NCBI RefSeq assembly: GCF_001887775.1
Contig: NZ_CP015519.1
Location: forward strand, 2,850,001 to 2,914,000
From: Syntrophotalea acetylenivorans
GTDB taxonomy: Bacteria > Desulfobacterota > Desulfuromonadia > Desulfuromonadales > Syntrophotaleaceae
DNA length: 64,000 nucleotides
Direction of reading: 5' to 3'
Below the pieces are notes generated by a model that was not told the DNA's origin, did not search any database, and worked only from the letters and a program-made list of their open reading frames with translations. Below are positions 16,664 through 26,122 of this stretch, one piece after another (position 1 is the first letter of the stretch; each line of letters starts with the position of its first letter). Position numbers and translations under genes: made by a program.

Positions 16664-16709
16664 CCCTTCGCCTGCTGTTCTTCAGCCATGCGAAGGGTTT
16701 TCCTTTTTC
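16664..16709 (+). terminator. Terminator in the riboswitch expression platform
   Basis: CCCTTCGC and its perfect complement GCGAAGGG enclose an 18-base loop, followed by TTTTCCTTTTT. It sits between the GEMM aptamer and the chemoreceptor start codon, so read-through is probably what the ligand controls. Confidence 0.85.
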
Positions 16710-16784
16710 TAATCCATGAATGTGCTCATTCTCTTTTAATTGCAATGTAATAACTTGAGGTCCAACTTTCAGAAAGGGAGAACT

Positions 16785-18875
16785 ATGAAACTCAATTTGC
16801 GTGCAAAACTGCTGCTGCCAACTTTTGCGGTGATAATCTTATGCCTGGCTGTGACAGGTTTTTATTCTTATCGTACCGCCAGAATATCTGTGGAAACGGC
16901 TTTGAAAGAGCAGATGAAAACGATCGCCGATAATATGAGTAAGCAGATCGAGGCCAATGTAACAGATCTGACTCGCACCTTTCGCAGTCTGGCCGGCCGC
17001 AGTGTAGTCCGCACTCTTTTGGTTGATAGCGGGACTACTGCAACGGAAAAGGTACCGGAGGCCGAAGCCGCGTTGCTGCAGATGATGCAGGACTACCCGG
17101 GAGAGTTTGAGTTCCTGGCCGTCATTGGGGGGGACGGCCAGGCGTTGGCCGCCTCAAACCACGAGTTGGTCGGTCAACTCAACGTGGCTGATCGCGGTTA
17201 TTTTAAAGGCAATCTAGCCGGAAAAGTTGGCTACGAGGTGGTCAAGAGCCGGGTATCGGGCGAGCCGATCCTGGTATTGGCAGTTCCGGTCTCGATACAG
17301 GGGCAGCCTCGAGGGGCCTGTATCGGCGCCGTACGCATCAGTTATTTTGCCGAGCAGTACGTTTCGCCGGTTAAGGTTGCTGAGCGTGGCTATGCTTATC
17401 TGGTCGATGCAACCGGAACCTTTCTCGCTCATCCGGATCCTAAAAACATTCTCAACGGCACCATCGGTGATTATGACTGGGGGCGCAAGATGCTCGCCGA
17501 AGGCAATGGCTTTCAGGTTTATGACTGGAAAGGTCAGAGCAAAGTCGTTTCTTACCAGGTTATTCCCACAACTGGTTGGGTCATTGCCGCCGGTGCTGAA
17601 TTCGACGATATGTTCGCTCCCTTGGCTGGAATCGCTCAGGCCAATATCCTGGCGGCTGTGCTGACTCTGATTGGAGTTGGGGTGGTGCTGTTTGTGATTG
17701 CCACGTCGATCGTCAAGGCGGTGCAACAGGGGGTCGATTTTGCCGAAGAAGTCAAGGAAGGCGATGTCGGTCGGCGATTGAATTTGGCTCGCCACGACGA
17801 AATCGGCACTTTGGGTGCCGCTCTTGATCGGATGGCGGATGGCCTGGAAGAAAAGGCCCTGCTGGCTGAAAGCATCGCCAATGGTGACCTGACGGTTGAA
17901 GTCGGCAAGTTTGGTGAGCGCGACCGCCTCGGTCAGGCTTGCGCCAGGATGGTAACTAACCTCGGCGACCTGATGACCCAGTTGCAGGCGGCTGCGGAGC
18001 AGATTGCCGCTGGCAGTGTGCAGCTCGCTGAAGGCAGTCAAAGTCTCTCCCAGGGTGCCACGGAATCGGCGGCGTCCCTTGAGCAGATCAGCGCCTCCAT
18101 GACCGAAATGGCTTCGCAGACAAAGCTCAGCTCCGATAATGCGGACCAGGCTAACGGACTTTCCAACGAAGCGATGAGTGCAGCCACTAACGGCAGCGAA
18201 TTGATGGCTGAGATGGTCACAGCTATGGGAGCCATCAACAACTCGGGCCAGGATATCGCCAAGATTATCAAGGTCATCGACGAAATAGCGTTCCAGACCA
18301 ACTTATTGGCTCTTAACGCCGCGGTTGAGGCGGCCCGTGCCGGTCAACACGGCAAGGGTTTTGCGGTGGTGGCTGAGGAGGTTCGCAACCTGGCGGCACG
18401 AAGTGCCAAGGCTGCCAAGGAAACCGAGGAACTTATCGAGGATTCGGTCACGAAAACTCGCCATGGCAACGAAATTGCGGAGAAAACTGCTGCCGCGTTA
18501 AAGGGGATTGTCAGCGGTACCACCAAGGTTTCGGATCTGGTGGCAGAGATTGCCGCTGCCAGCAAAGAGCAGTCCGAAGGTATCGGTCAGGTCACAGAGG
18601 GACTCGGCCAGATCGACCAGGTCACCCAGCAATCGACGGCCAATGCCGAAGAGACTGCCGCTGCGGCTGAGGAACTTTCCGGCCAGGCCGATCATCTGCG
18701 ACAAAACCTGGCTCGGTTTAAGGTGAAAGGGGGGGCGGCCCAGTTCTCAGCCCGCTCCGTTGCTCCGCCGTCTCTCCCTGCCGTTCCTCCGACCGGTATG
18801 GACGCTGTTGGATTCGATGCCCCAAGGTCGGCACAGGTTATCGCCCTTAACGATGGGGAGTTTGGTAAGTACTGA
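16785..18875 (+). CDS. Methyl-accepting chemotaxis protein with Cache sensor
   Basis: A 696-aa chemoreceptor. An N-terminal membrane helix (about 7-30) precedes a periplasmic double-Cache-like sensor domain (about 35-280), a second membrane helix near 285-310, a HAMP domain and a cytoplasmic coiled-coil signalling domain. The conserved hairpin tip [20 protein letters not shown] is present. The C-terminal tail is Pro/Ala-rich and lacks an obvious CheR/CheB tether pentapeptide. ATG 16785 has AAAGGGAG upstream; the longer frame starts inside the leader. Expression is expected to depend on c-di-GMP through the GEMM riboswitch. The ligand is unknown. Confidence 0.95.
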   Translation: MKLNLRAKLLLPTFAVIILCLAVTGFYSYRTARISVETALKEQMKTIADNMSKQIEANVTDLTRTFRSLAGRSVVRTLLVDSGTTATEKVPEAEAALLQMMQDYPGEFEFLAVIGGDGQALAASNHELVGQLNVADRGYFKGNLAGKVGYEVVKSRVSGEPILVLAVPVSIQGQPRGACIGAVRISYFAEQYVSPVKVAERGYAYLVDATGTFLAHPDPKNILNGTIGDYDWGRKMLAEGNGFQVYDWKGQSKVVSYQVIPTTGWVIAAGAEFDDMFAPLAGIAQANILAAVLTLIGVGVVLFVIATSIVKAVQQGVDFAEEVKEGDVGRRLNLARHDEIGTLGAALDRMADGLEEKALLAESIANGDLTVEVGKFGERDRLGQACARMVTNLGDLMTQLQAAAEQIAAGSVQLAEGSQSLSQGATESAASLEQISASMTEMASQTKLSSDNADQANGLSNEAMSAATNGSELMAEMVTAMGAINNSGQDIAKIIKVIDEIAFQTNLLALNAAVEAARAGQHGKGFAVVAEEVRNLAARSAKAAKETEELIEDSVTKTRHGNEIAEKTAAALKGIVSGTTKVSDLVAEIAAASKEQSEGIGQVTEGLGQIDQVTQQSTANAEETAAAAEELSGQADHLRQNLARFKVKGGAAQFSARSVAPPSLPAVPPTGMDAVGFDAPRSAQVIALNDGEFGKY

Positions 18876-18890
18876 GTGGTTTGTAAGACA

Positions 18891-18928
18891 GGAAAAAGCC
18901 CGGCAGAATAATCTGCCGGGCTTTTTCC
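18891..18928. terminator. Bidirectional terminator between chemoreceptor and methyltransferase genes
   Basis: A perfect 17-bp inverted repeat (GGAAAAAGCCCGGCAGA and complement) with a 4-base loop, 15 bases after the chemoreceptor stop. A/T runs on both sides allow use by both convergent genes. Confidence 0.93.
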
Positions 18929-18942
18929 TTCTGGTAGATTCT

Positions 18943-19575
18943 TCAACAGGCAGGTTTGCGGACTTGTAGAAAAAACAGCGGATAATCCCTTAACCGCCCC
19001 TTGGAATCAGCTCTCTGCATAGTATGGCTGTTGTAACAATTCTCGACAACCAAACCAAAGTTAACCAGAATAGAGGCAAGGTGCTGGTAATCAAAACCAT
19101 GATGCACCTGCATTTCGTTCTGATGAAAAGAGCCGTCTTCGGTTTCCAGATCACCGATGCACAGGACGCCTCCGGGGTTTAAGAGCTGCACCAATTCGGC
19201 CAGCGTTTGATCTGGATTGACAACATGGTGCAAGGCCATGTTGCTGTAAATCAGGTCAAAACTCTCCTTTGCTGGGTCTATGACCGACAGGTCGCCCAGC
19301 CGAGGATGCATATTGGAGATCTCATGATGGGCGATCTTTTGCTGCAATACTTCTATCATACCTGCTGAGGTGTCGAGTAAGGTGATGGATGCGACAAGGT
19401 GGCGTAGTTTCGTACTTACCAGCCCGGTGCCGCAGCCAAACTCCAGCAGATCCATAGTCGGTAACAAAGGCACATTCTTCTGCAATTCGTCGACGAAAAC
19501 CTGAGCGACTTTCCTCTTTCCCGGATGTTCATCCCATTCTTGTGCTTTAGCATCAAAGTGTTCCCTGTTCGTCAT
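18943..19575 (-). CDS. Class I SAM-dependent methyltransferase
   Basis: A 210-aa methyltransferase with the SAM-binding motif I LLEFGCGTGLVS (about residues 44-55), motif II around ITLLDTSAGMIEV, and the post-motifs YSNMALHHV and LLNPGGVLCIGDLE. The substrate cannot be told; small-molecule or lipid-quinone-type methyltransferases share this layout. It has no strong ribosome site and stands alone, converging on the chemoreceptor gene. Confidence 0.87.
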   Translation of the reverse strand: MTNREHFDAKAQEWDEHPGKRKVAQVFVDELQKNVPLLPTMDLLEFGCGTGLVSTKLRHLVASITLLDTSAGMIEVLQQKIAHHEISNMHPRLGDLSVIDPAKESFDLIYSNMALHHVVNPDQTLAELVQLLNPGGVLCIGDLETEDGSFHQNEMQVHHGFDYQHLASILVNFGLVVENCYNSHTMQRADSKGRLRDYPLFFLQVRKPAC

Positions 19576-19614
19576 TACAAAATCCTGTGCTGTAGTCCCT
19601 GATTGAACTTGTAT

Positions 19615-20010
19615 CTAAGAGGTTGCGCTCTCGAGAGAAACTTGGGTGTCCCCTTCTTTCGGGTTAGGTCCGTATTGATTGCTGGCGGGCTGGCTGTCCA
19701 GCACCATGAATATAAAGAGTACGATGCCGCCGATGAGGGGAACCAGGCCAATCAACAACCACCAACCGCTACGGCCGGTATCATGCAAACGGCGCACGGA
19801 CACTCCCAGAGCGGGCAACAGAACAGCCAGTGTATAAAGGGTGGAGAGTAAACCCAGACCGCCTTCGCCTCCCATGCCCAGTATCCCCTCGATAATCATC
19901 AGAGCGATATAAACCAGCATGTTAAAGAGGGTAAACATCCAATACTCTTTACGGCGGGCGCGACCCTGAAAGACGAAATACTTTTTTAATACATCCAGAT
20001 ACCAGTTCAT
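19615..20010 (-). CDS. DUF805 inner-membrane protein
   Basis: A 131-aa protein with the DUF805 layout: FVFQGRARRKEYWMF at the start, three to four membrane segments, and VRRLHDTGRSGWWLL in the middle. The function of the family is unknown. AGGAGG-like GGGAGGATGTT precedes ATG. It follows the DUF1189 gene by 13 bases and is probably co-transcribed. Confidence 0.9.
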   Translation of the reverse strand: MNWYLDVLKKYFVFQGRARRKEYWMFTLFNMLVYIALMIIEGILGMGGEGGLGLLSTLYTLAVLLPALGVSVRRLHDTGRSGWWLLIGLVPLIGGIVLFIFMVLDSQPASNQYGPNPKEGDTQVSLESATS

Positions 20011-20023
20011 AACATCCTCCCTT

Positions 20024-20860
20024 TTATTCGTTGTTGAGTTTCCTGGCAGTCAAATGGGGTCGTTCAAATTGGAAGGTCGGCCCGCCGTTGCCGACAGATG
20101 CGCGGATGCCGAACAGCAGGTAGCCCATTGAGAGCAGAAAAAACCACAGACCTTCCAAGGGTAGGCTGACGGCGGCGGCATCGAACAGGGTGCCGATGAT
20201 GATGGCCGGAGTAATGGCGATTACGCTTAGCCGCAACAGGGCGTCAAAGGGCAGCTTGCCTTTGCAAAGGTTAGCAATGAGCAGCCCGATGCAGGCATAG
20301 AGCAAGGCCTGAACAATGCGGTAGGTAAAAGAGCCCAGGATGCACAAGGGATAAAGCACCGGCGCGGCCCAGGTTTTACTTATGTCGAGCCAGCGAGTGA
20401 TTTTTTCTTGATTGAGAGTGTAGCGGTCCACAGTCTCGAAACTGAACGAGCGCGTCTCAATAGCGTTCTTTTGAAAAATCGCCTGCCGGGCCGTCACAAG
20501 TCCGCGGGCATCGGTCTGTTCAAGAGAAGTAATGGTGCCGCTGGTGTCGATGACCAGCAGGGCTTCACCCGTATCAGGGTCATAAATGGTATAGGGCTGG
20601 GGTTGATCGATGAAAGCCTGGCCGTTGATGATGGTGATCTCCGGAACTTGTTCTATGACCAGCGGTGCTTCTTCATCGACAAAGAAAGCGAAAGACCGGT
20701 GAATTCTGATTGCACCAGGAATCCAGCAAAGGGCTAACAGCAAGAGCAGGTAGCCGAAAGCAACCCCCTGCCAGCGTAGAGCAATATCCCGGTAGAGGAG
20801 CCGGGAAAAGAAAGACAATGGTGGAATCTGCCAGATTCGATAGAGTTTCTTAGGTCTCAA
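20024..20860 (-). CDS. DUF1189 family membrane protein
   Basis: A 278-aa membrane protein, DUF1189-like: an N-terminal membrane helix (about 30-50), a ~110-residue extracytoplasmic region with YTIYDPDTGEALLVIDTSGT, then four or more membrane helices. It starts on TTG at 20860, which has AAGGAG 8 bases upstream; no ATG alternative lies nearby. Function unknown. It leads a two-gene unit with the DUF805 gene. Confidence 0.78.
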   Translation of the reverse strand: MRPKKLYRIWQIPPLSFFSRLLYRDIALRWQGVAFGYLLLLLALCWIPGAIRIHRSFAFFVDEEAPLVIEQVPEITIINGQAFIDQPQPYTIYDPDTGEALLVIDTSGTITSLEQTDARGLVTARQAIFQKNAIETRSFSFETVDRYTLNQEKITRWLDISKTWAAPVLYPLCILGSFTYRIVQALLYACIGLLIANLCKGKLPFDALLRLSVIAITPAIIIGTLFDAAAVSLPLEGLWFFLLSMGYLLFGIRASVGNGGPTFQFERPHLTARKLNNE

Positions 20861-20981
20861 TTCAGAGCTCCTTGACTGTTCACCTTGATTAACGGCGGTA
20901 CCTGTTAAGAATCCGGGCTGCCGAAGGGATTATGCCATTTTAACTAAGGCAAGACAAGAACTGGTGTGTTTGGAGATGTAT

Positions 20982-21839
20982 TTATTCGGACGGCCCGTCG
21001 GCGTTTATGGCTGCTCGGTCGTTGTCGATAAGGAGTTCCTCGCCTTGCAAGGGCAGTGTATCCGCCAGTGGATAACCGGCTTCGGTGATCATACGCTGCA
21101 GGCTGGCTATTCGGGCGCGAGGGTGGGGATGGGAAGCCAAAAGGTAGTCGAACCGGCTTCCGACTTGGCCCTCCAGGCGCTCAAAAAAGTTGGTGGCGCC
21201 ACCGGCGTGGCCATAGCGGGCTGTTAAAAGCTGCAATCCGAAAGTATCCGCGGCGGTTTCCTGCTTTTGAGAATATCGCATTTCCAGGCCCGAAAAGAAT
21301 CGCGCGGCGATACCGGCGGCACGGCTTTCCTGGCCGAACAAGGTCGCCATAAGCAGAGTCATTCCCAGGCCCCGTCCCATGCCCCGCAGGTGGTCGCGGC
21401 GGGCGTAGTGTCCCAGTTCATGAGCCAAAACCATGGCGAGTTCATTTTCGGAACGGATTTCCTTGAGCAGACCGGAAAATATCACCATGTGGCCACCGGG
21501 CAAGGCCAGAGCGTTAACCTCGTCACTGTTCACCAGGCTGACCGAAAATTCGTAACGGTGCAGAGGCGAACCAGTCGGCAGCATCGCCAGCAATTGGTCG
21601 AGGCGCTGCTGCAGGGCCGGGTTCGACTCTTGGTCCAGTTGTCCCAGCAAGTGCTGGCCGGCCCAGACTTCTACTTTTACGGGCACTTGCGGGGCAAGCA
21701 ATTCGCTGGCTAGCCAAAAGGCCAGATAGACTGCAATGAGTAGAGTCAACAGGCCGCCAAGCAGCCAGGTTAGTTCCGTGAGTGGATGGCCCGATGAGAC
21801 ATTTACGTTTCCCGCCAGCCTCCTGGGGGTGAATTTCAT
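20982..21839 (-). CDS. M48-family membrane-associated zinc metallopeptidase
   Basis: A 285-aa peptidase with one N-terminal membrane helix (about 23-47) and the zinc motif HELGHYARRDH (residues about 145), plus the third ligand Glu in QKQETAADTFGL and the HPHPRARI block near the end. Members degrade misfolded membrane or periplasmic proteins. The ATG at 21839 overlaps the stop of the YbjQ-like gene as TGATG, so translation is coupled. Confidence 0.9.
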   Translation of the reverse strand: MKFTPRRLAGNVNVSSGHPLTELTWLLGGLLTLLIAVYLAFWLASELLAPQVPVKVEVWAGQHLLGQLDQESNPALQQRLDQLLAMLPTGSPLHRYEFSVSLVNSDEVNALALPGGHMVIFSGLLKEIRSENELAMVLAHELGHYARRDHLRGMGRGLGMTLLMATLFGQESRAAGIAARFFSGLEMRYSQKQETAADTFGLQLLTARYGHAGGATNFFERLEGQVGSRFDYLLASHPHPRARIASLQRMITEAGYPLADTLPLQGEELLIDNDRAAINADGPSE

Positions 21840-22312
21840 CACTTGTGCAAGGTGACGGCCGTGCCGTAGGCGATGGCTTCGACGCTGCCGACCTGTTTTT
21901 TGCGATTGGCCGAGTTGCCGATGGTCGAGGTCTCAAGCCGCAGATTGATGACCATGTCGGCTCCACGGACCATGGCTTGCTCTTTTAGCCGCAAGATCGC
22001 TTCCCTGCGAGCTCTGTCGACCAGTGATTCGTAGGCTTTGACCCGCCCGCCGAAAATGTTGCGCAGTACTGCCAGCAGGCGTTTGAAATAGTCGATGGAG
22101 ATTACCGCGCTACCCTGGACCAGAAAGCTTTCTCTAACTTCTTCTTTGTTGAGCCGTGGCTCAATGGTCATGGATTGAAAATCCAGTTGTTCAGCTTCTC
22201 TGCGAGTAATGGAGGCGTAGTGACGTCGTTCAGCCAACGACCCGCAGCCGTAGCCGACCGCTAATAACACCAGAAAAAATATCAGGTCAAAATTACCAGC
22301 AAGGTTTTCCAT
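21839..22312 (-). CDS. YbjQ/UPF0145-like protein with N-terminal membrane anchor
   Basis: A 157-aa protein: a membrane helix (FFLVLLAVGYGCGSL) followed by a UPF0145 (heavy-metal-binding-like) domain, recognised from VRESFLVQG, GGRVKAYESLVDRARREAI and the GADMVINLR and AYGTAV blocks. The family forms pentamers and its function is unknown. It lies 14 bases after the second YbjQ gene and overlaps the M48 gene. Confidence 0.85.
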   Translation of the reverse strand: MENLAGNFDLIFFLVLLAVGYGCGSLAERRHYASITRREAEQLDFQSMTIEPRLNKEEVRESFLVQGSAVISIDYFKRLLAVLRNIFGGRVKAYESLVDRARREAILRLKEQAMVRGADMVINLRLETSTIGNSANRKKQVGSVEAIAYGTAVTLHK

Positions 22313-22326
22313 TAGAGGCCTCCCTA

Positions 22327-22641
22327 TTATTCGACCCGTACCGCCGTACCGTAGGCAAACAGTTCCGCCGCGCCCTGGGCCACCGACGAAGTGGCAAAGC
22401 GAATGTTGACCACCGCATTGGCGCCGACCTGGTCGGCCTGCTCGACCATTCGCTTCATCGCCTCTTCGCGGGCGTCTTGTAGCAGTTCAGTGTAGCCTTT
22501 CAACTCGCCGCCCACCAGGTTCTTCAGGCCGGCCATGAGATCTCTGCCGGCATGTTTGGCTCTTACGGTACTGCCCTGTACGATGCCGAAATGTTCGACA
22601 ATCTCTTTGCCGGGCACCGTGTTGACGTTTGTCAGGATCAT
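22327..22641 (-). CDS. YbjQ/UPF0145 family protein
   Basis: A 104-aa soluble UPF0145 protein with the full-length family pattern: VPGKEIVEHFGIVQGSTVRA at the start, then GELKGYTELLQDAREEAMKRM and a VGANAVVNIRF/FAYGTAV end. GGGAGG precedes the ATG. It is the first gene of a three-gene unit with the anchored YbjQ protein and the M48 peptidase. Confidence 0.93.
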   Translation of the reverse strand: MILTNVNTVPGKEIVEHFGIVQGSTVRAKHAGRDLMAGLKNLVGGELKGYTELLQDAREEAMKRMVEQADQVGANAVVNIRFATSSVAQGAAELFAYGTAVRVE

Positions 22642-22731
22642 GATCTTCCTCCCTTGGGGTTAATATGAGATGCTGACTATGATGGGTTTTATTGCAGGAT
22701 CAAGGCCAGGAAAAAATTCGCCGGTACTGGT

Positions 22732-23781
22732 TCATTCACTGACGTCCAGGCCCATTTCTTTCGCCCGTTTTTGCCACAGTTTGCGAGCCAGTTTCTGCAT
22801 GTCCGCATTCTTGTCTCGTTCGTCGACGATTTCCAGTCCCAATAAGGTTTCCAAGACGTCTTCCAAAGTGAGAACCCCTTTCATGCCGCCGTATTCGTCG
22901 ATGACCAATAGAATATGGGTGCGCAACTGCATGAATTTATCAAACGCCAGAGACAGGGCCAGGGTTTCATGTATCAGAGAAATGGGGCGAATATAGCTTT
23001 TGAGGAGGTTGGAGCTGTTCCCTCGGGCCTGGGCCAGCAGCAGATCGCTCCGCAGCACAAAGCCGACAATCTGGTCGGGGTGATCGCTGTAGACGGGAAT
23101 CCGGGAAAAAGGACTGCTGTTATGCTGATAGAAATATTCTTCGACCAGCATCGATTCGGACAAGGAAAAAACTACCGTGCGCGGGGTCATGGCATCCTTG
23201 ACCTGAGTGACGCGCATTAACAGAAGATTCTTCAGGATAATCGATTCCTGCTGGGCCAGCTGTCCTTCACGGGTGCTTAAATCCGCCATGGCCGCGAATT
23301 CGCTGCGGCTGAAGCCGTTCAGTGTCGGTCCATGGGCCAGACTCCCGGTGAGCAGCTCCGACAGTTTGACAAAAGGGTAGAGAAACCAGATCAGCAGGCG
23401 CAGTCCATGGGCGGTAATCGGGGCCAGTTCCCGCCAGTAGCGGGCACCGATAGTTTTAGGAATGATTTCGGAAAAAACAAGGATCAGCAGGGTCAGCACC
23501 GCTGAGGCGACTCCGACATAGGCGTCGCCAAAAACAACCGTGGCTTGAGCTCCAGCGCCGGCTGCACCCACCGTGTGGGCGATGGTATTGAGGGTCAGGA
23601 TCGCAGCCAGAGGTCTGCCAACCTCTGCTTTCATCCCCCGCAATATAGCGCCGGAAGACTTTTGCTTCTGCTCCATCAGAACGATATGGGGCATGGTTAC
23701 ACTGAGCATCACCGCTTCGGCAATGGAGCAGAGAAAGGAAAAGACCAGCGCGACCAGAACGTAGGTTAGAAGCAGGAGCAT
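22732..23781 (-). CDS. CNNM-domain / CBS-pair membrane protein (HlyC/CorC family)
   Basis: A 349-aa protein with four N-terminal membrane helices of the CNNM (DUF21) type (about 1-180), followed by two CBS domains (about 190-320) containing VKDAMTPRTVV, FSRIPVYSDHPDQIVGFVLRSDLL and VIDEYGGMKGVLTLEDVLE. The CorC_HlyC C-terminal domain is missing, so it is the short form. Relatives take part in Mg2+ or Co2+ transport or its control. AAAGG precedes the ATG. Confidence 0.92.
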   Translation of the reverse strand: MLLLLTYVLVALVFSFLCSIAEAVMLSVTMPHIVLMEQKQKSSGAILRGMKAEVGRPLAAILTLNTIAHTVGAAGAGAQATVVFGDAYVGVASAVLTLLILVFSEIIPKTIGARYWRELAPITAHGLRLLIWFLYPFVKLSELLTGSLAHGPTLNGFSRSEFAAMADLSTREGQLAQQESIILKNLLLMRVTQVKDAMTPRTVVFSLSESMLVEEYFYQHNSSPFSRIPVYSDHPDQIVGFVLRSDLLLAQARGNSSNLLKSYIRPISLIHETLALSLAFDKFMQLRTHILLVIDEYGGMKGVLTLEDVLETLLGLEIVDERDKNADMQKLARKLWQKRAKEMGLDVSE

Positions 23782-23973
23782 GAGGAACCTTTATAGAACT
23801 CTGGTTAGTAAGGGCTTATGGGACTCGGAAATAGTTGCGCGGCAGGAGACAACGATTCAAAGTTCTGCTCGCGGCTACAAACGTAGACTTGACTGCAATA
23901 TAACAGCATATAACCACTGAATCCACTAACTTGGAACCTTGAACAAGGTTCTTTGGGATGTTGCTGGGGAAAA

Positions 23974-26007
23974 TCAGGAGTTATGTTTAGCCAGAAGGGT
24001 GGGGATGGCGTCCGGTGCCACCGGGCGACTGAACAGGTAACCCTGGCCGAGATCGCAGTCGAGCTGTTGCAGATAATTGAGCTGCTCCTGGGTTTCGATC
24101 CCTTCGGCGACGGTCTGCAGGTCGAAGCTGCGGGCCAGGGCCAGGATCGAAAAAACCAGCTTTTCGTTGTCGCGGTTGCCGGGGATTTCGTGGAGGAAGG
24201 AGCGGTCGATCTTGAGCTTGCTCAGAGCCAGATGGCGCAGGTAATTGAGAGAGGAGTGTCCAGTGCCGAAATCGTCGACGGCAAAGCGGACCCCGACCTG
24301 CCGCAGGCGGTGCATGGTGCCGAGGGCTTCCTCGATATTGGCCATGATGGCGCTTTCGGTGATTTCCAGTTCCAGCCACTCAGGCGCAAGTCCGGTATCA
24401 TTCAGGGTCCGCAGGACCTTGTCGACAAAATCCTGTTGCGCGAACTGTTTGGCGGAGATGTTGACCGTCACCTGGATCGGCGGCAGTCCGCTCTGCTGCC
24501 AACGCCGGTTCTGGGCGCAGGCCTGGTGCAAAATAAAATCCCCCAGGGGATGAATCAGCCCCGAAGATTCTGCTACGTTGATAAAGATTTCCGGCGAGGG
24601 GTTGTCGCCGTTCGGTCCGGCCCAACGCGCCAGAGCCTCTACGCCGCTGATGCGACCGCTCGCCAAATCGATCTGCGGTTGATAATGGAGATAGAATTCC
24701 TGGCGTTGCAGGGCTTCGCGCATATGCTTTTCGAACAGAAAGGTGGCTTCGCGGTCCCGCTGCATCTGGGGGAGGAAATGAATATGCCGGTTGCCCCCCT
24801 GCTGTTTGGCCTCGTTCATGGCAATGGTCGCCTGGCGCAGTAGGCTGGCGCTGTCCTGGTCTTCCGGTCGACTGGTTACGATACCGATGCTGGCTGTCAG
24901 ATGAACCACATGCTCGCCGACCTGCAGTGGGTTTTGAAGTTCCTTACTCAGTCTCTGCACCAGTTGTGTGAGGCTGTCCGGTCGTGAAATATTGCTGTAG
25001 ACCAGGGCAAATTCATCGCCGTTGATGCGAGCCAGCATATCGTTGCAGCGCATCTTTTTGCTGAGTCGCAGGGCAACTTCACAGAGCACCTGATCGCCAC
25101 AATCGTCGCCGAGAGAATCGACTACCTGCTTAAACCGGTCGATGTCGAGCAGCACCACCGTCAGCGGCTTGCCACTCTGACAGTAACGTCCCAGGGCCCG
25201 GTCGAGCCACTCGAAAAGTTGGCTGCGATTGGGCAGACCGGTCAGCTGGTCGTGCCTGGCCAGGTTCTTACAGTGCCCCTCGAGCTGGCGCAGAGCCCGT
25301 TCCGTATTCGCCAGCTGTGAACGATTTTCAATCATGCCGCGAAGGACGGCGATGCGGCCCTGCTTTTTCACCGGAATCAGGTGAAGCAGAACCGGAACAC
25401 TTTGTCCTTTGCTGATTTCGACCGTGAACTCTGCCGACAGGGATTTCTCTTCCTGCAGGGAGCGCTTGTGCAACCGCTCAATTCGCTGGCGGTCGGCATC
25501 GACAACCAGTCGCTGCAGGCAGATGTTTTGATCTGATACCGGTTTGGTGAATCTGAACAGCTCGATGCAGCGGGGATTGGCGAAATGGAGTTGGCCCTGC
25601 AGATCGCATTCGAAGACCGGCTGCGGCAGGCAGGACAGGGCCTGTCTGACCAGGTCGGTGGGACCGTTGATCTCGGGGGCCTCGACAGGAGAGATATGCA
25701 GGGCGGCCTGGGTAGCCTGCCCATCCGGGCCGGTCAAGGGCTGTATCCGCAATTGAAGGTCGCCGAGCAGGGGGTGGTGCAGTTGCCTGTCGACGGGGCG
25801 GCTGGTTTGAAGAGCTTCGCGAATATGGCAGCTATTGCAGGGACAGGAGTTATGCAGGGCGAGCAGCTTATGGCAATGAGCCGATTCCATTGGGGCGGCT
25901 GATAACAGCTGGCCGCTGGAGGAGATAATCCTCCCTGTTGCATCCACTAAGGCACAGAAATCGCCATGGTGCAGAAAATGTTTGTGCAAGCTGCTCGCTA
26001 AGGACAT
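23974..26007 (-). CDS. PAS-GGDEF-EAL protein, probable cyclic-dinucleotide phosphodiesterase
   Basis: A 677-aa cytoplasmic signalling protein. The N-terminal ~250 residues hold two PAS-like regions; the first carries a Cys cluster (HCHKLLALHNSCPCNSCH) as in redox- or metal-sensing PAS domains. The GGDEF domain (about 250-410) has NGDEF instead of GGDEF and Val where the guanine-contacting Asn should be, so cyclase activity is doubtful. The EAL domain (about 420-670) keeps all catalytic blocks: VEALARW, NISAKQF, ELEITES, DDFGTGHSSL, KIDRSF, AEGIET and GQGYLF. ATG 26007 was chosen because the upstream frame runs through a terminator hairpin. A GEMM riboswitch precedes it. Confidence 0.9.
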   Translation of the reverse strand: MSLASSLHKHFLHHGDFCALVDATGRIISSSGQLLSAAPMESAHCHKLLALHNSCPCNSCHIREALQTSRPVDRQLHHPLLGDLQLRIQPLTGPDGQATQAALHISPVEAPEINGPTDLVRQALSCLPQPVFECDLQGQLHFANPRCIELFRFTKPVSDQNICLQRLVVDADRQRIERLHKRSLQEEKSLSAEFTVEISKGQSVPVLLHLIPVKKQGRIAVLRGMIENRSQLANTERALRQLEGHCKNLARHDQLTGLPNRSQLFEWLDRALGRYCQSGKPLTVVLLDIDRFKQVVDSLGDDCGDQVLCEVALRLSKKMRCNDMLARINGDEFALVYSNISRPDSLTQLVQRLSKELQNPLQVGEHVVHLTASIGIVTSRPEDQDSASLLRQATIAMNEAKQQGGNRHIHFLPQMQRDREATFLFEKHMREALQRQEFYLHYQPQIDLASGRISGVEALARWAGPNGDNPSPEIFINVAESSGLIHPLGDFILHQACAQNRRWQQSGLPPIQVTVNISAKQFAQQDFVDKVLRTLNDTGLAPEWLELEITESAIMANIEEALGTMHRLRQVGVRFAVDDFGTGHSSLNYLRHLALSKLKIDRSFLHEIPGNRDNEKLVFSILALARSFDLQTVAEGIETQEQLNYLQQLDCDLGQGYLFSRPVAPDAIPTLLAKHNS

Positions 26008-26072
26008 GCGGTCTACGTGGCTCCCTACAGCCAGCCGGCGGCTGGTTTCAGGTTGCGGCGGAAAACGGCAAT

Positions 26073-26101
26073 AAAAAATCCACCTTCGACCGAAGGTGGA
26101 T
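26073..26101 (-). terminator. Terminator in the leader of the EAL gene
   Basis: On the minus strand ATCCACCTTC, a GGTC loop, GAAGGTGGAT and then TTTTTA. It stands between the GEMM aptamer and the EAL start codon and is the likely expression platform. Confidence 0.88.
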
Positions 26102-26122
26102 GAATAGTACAATCCAGTAACG

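Noticed and set aside
23953-24843. 296-aa open frame opposite the EAL domain
   Set aside because: Shadow of the intact EAL coding sequence on the other strand; the opposite strand has all catalytic motifs.
24790-25260. The GGDEF domain of the EAL protein as a cGAMP-making (Hypr) enzyme
   Set aside because: It lacks the intact GGDEF motif and the Asn contact and keeps Asp at the position where Hypr enzymes have Ser, so synthesis of cGAMP is not supported.
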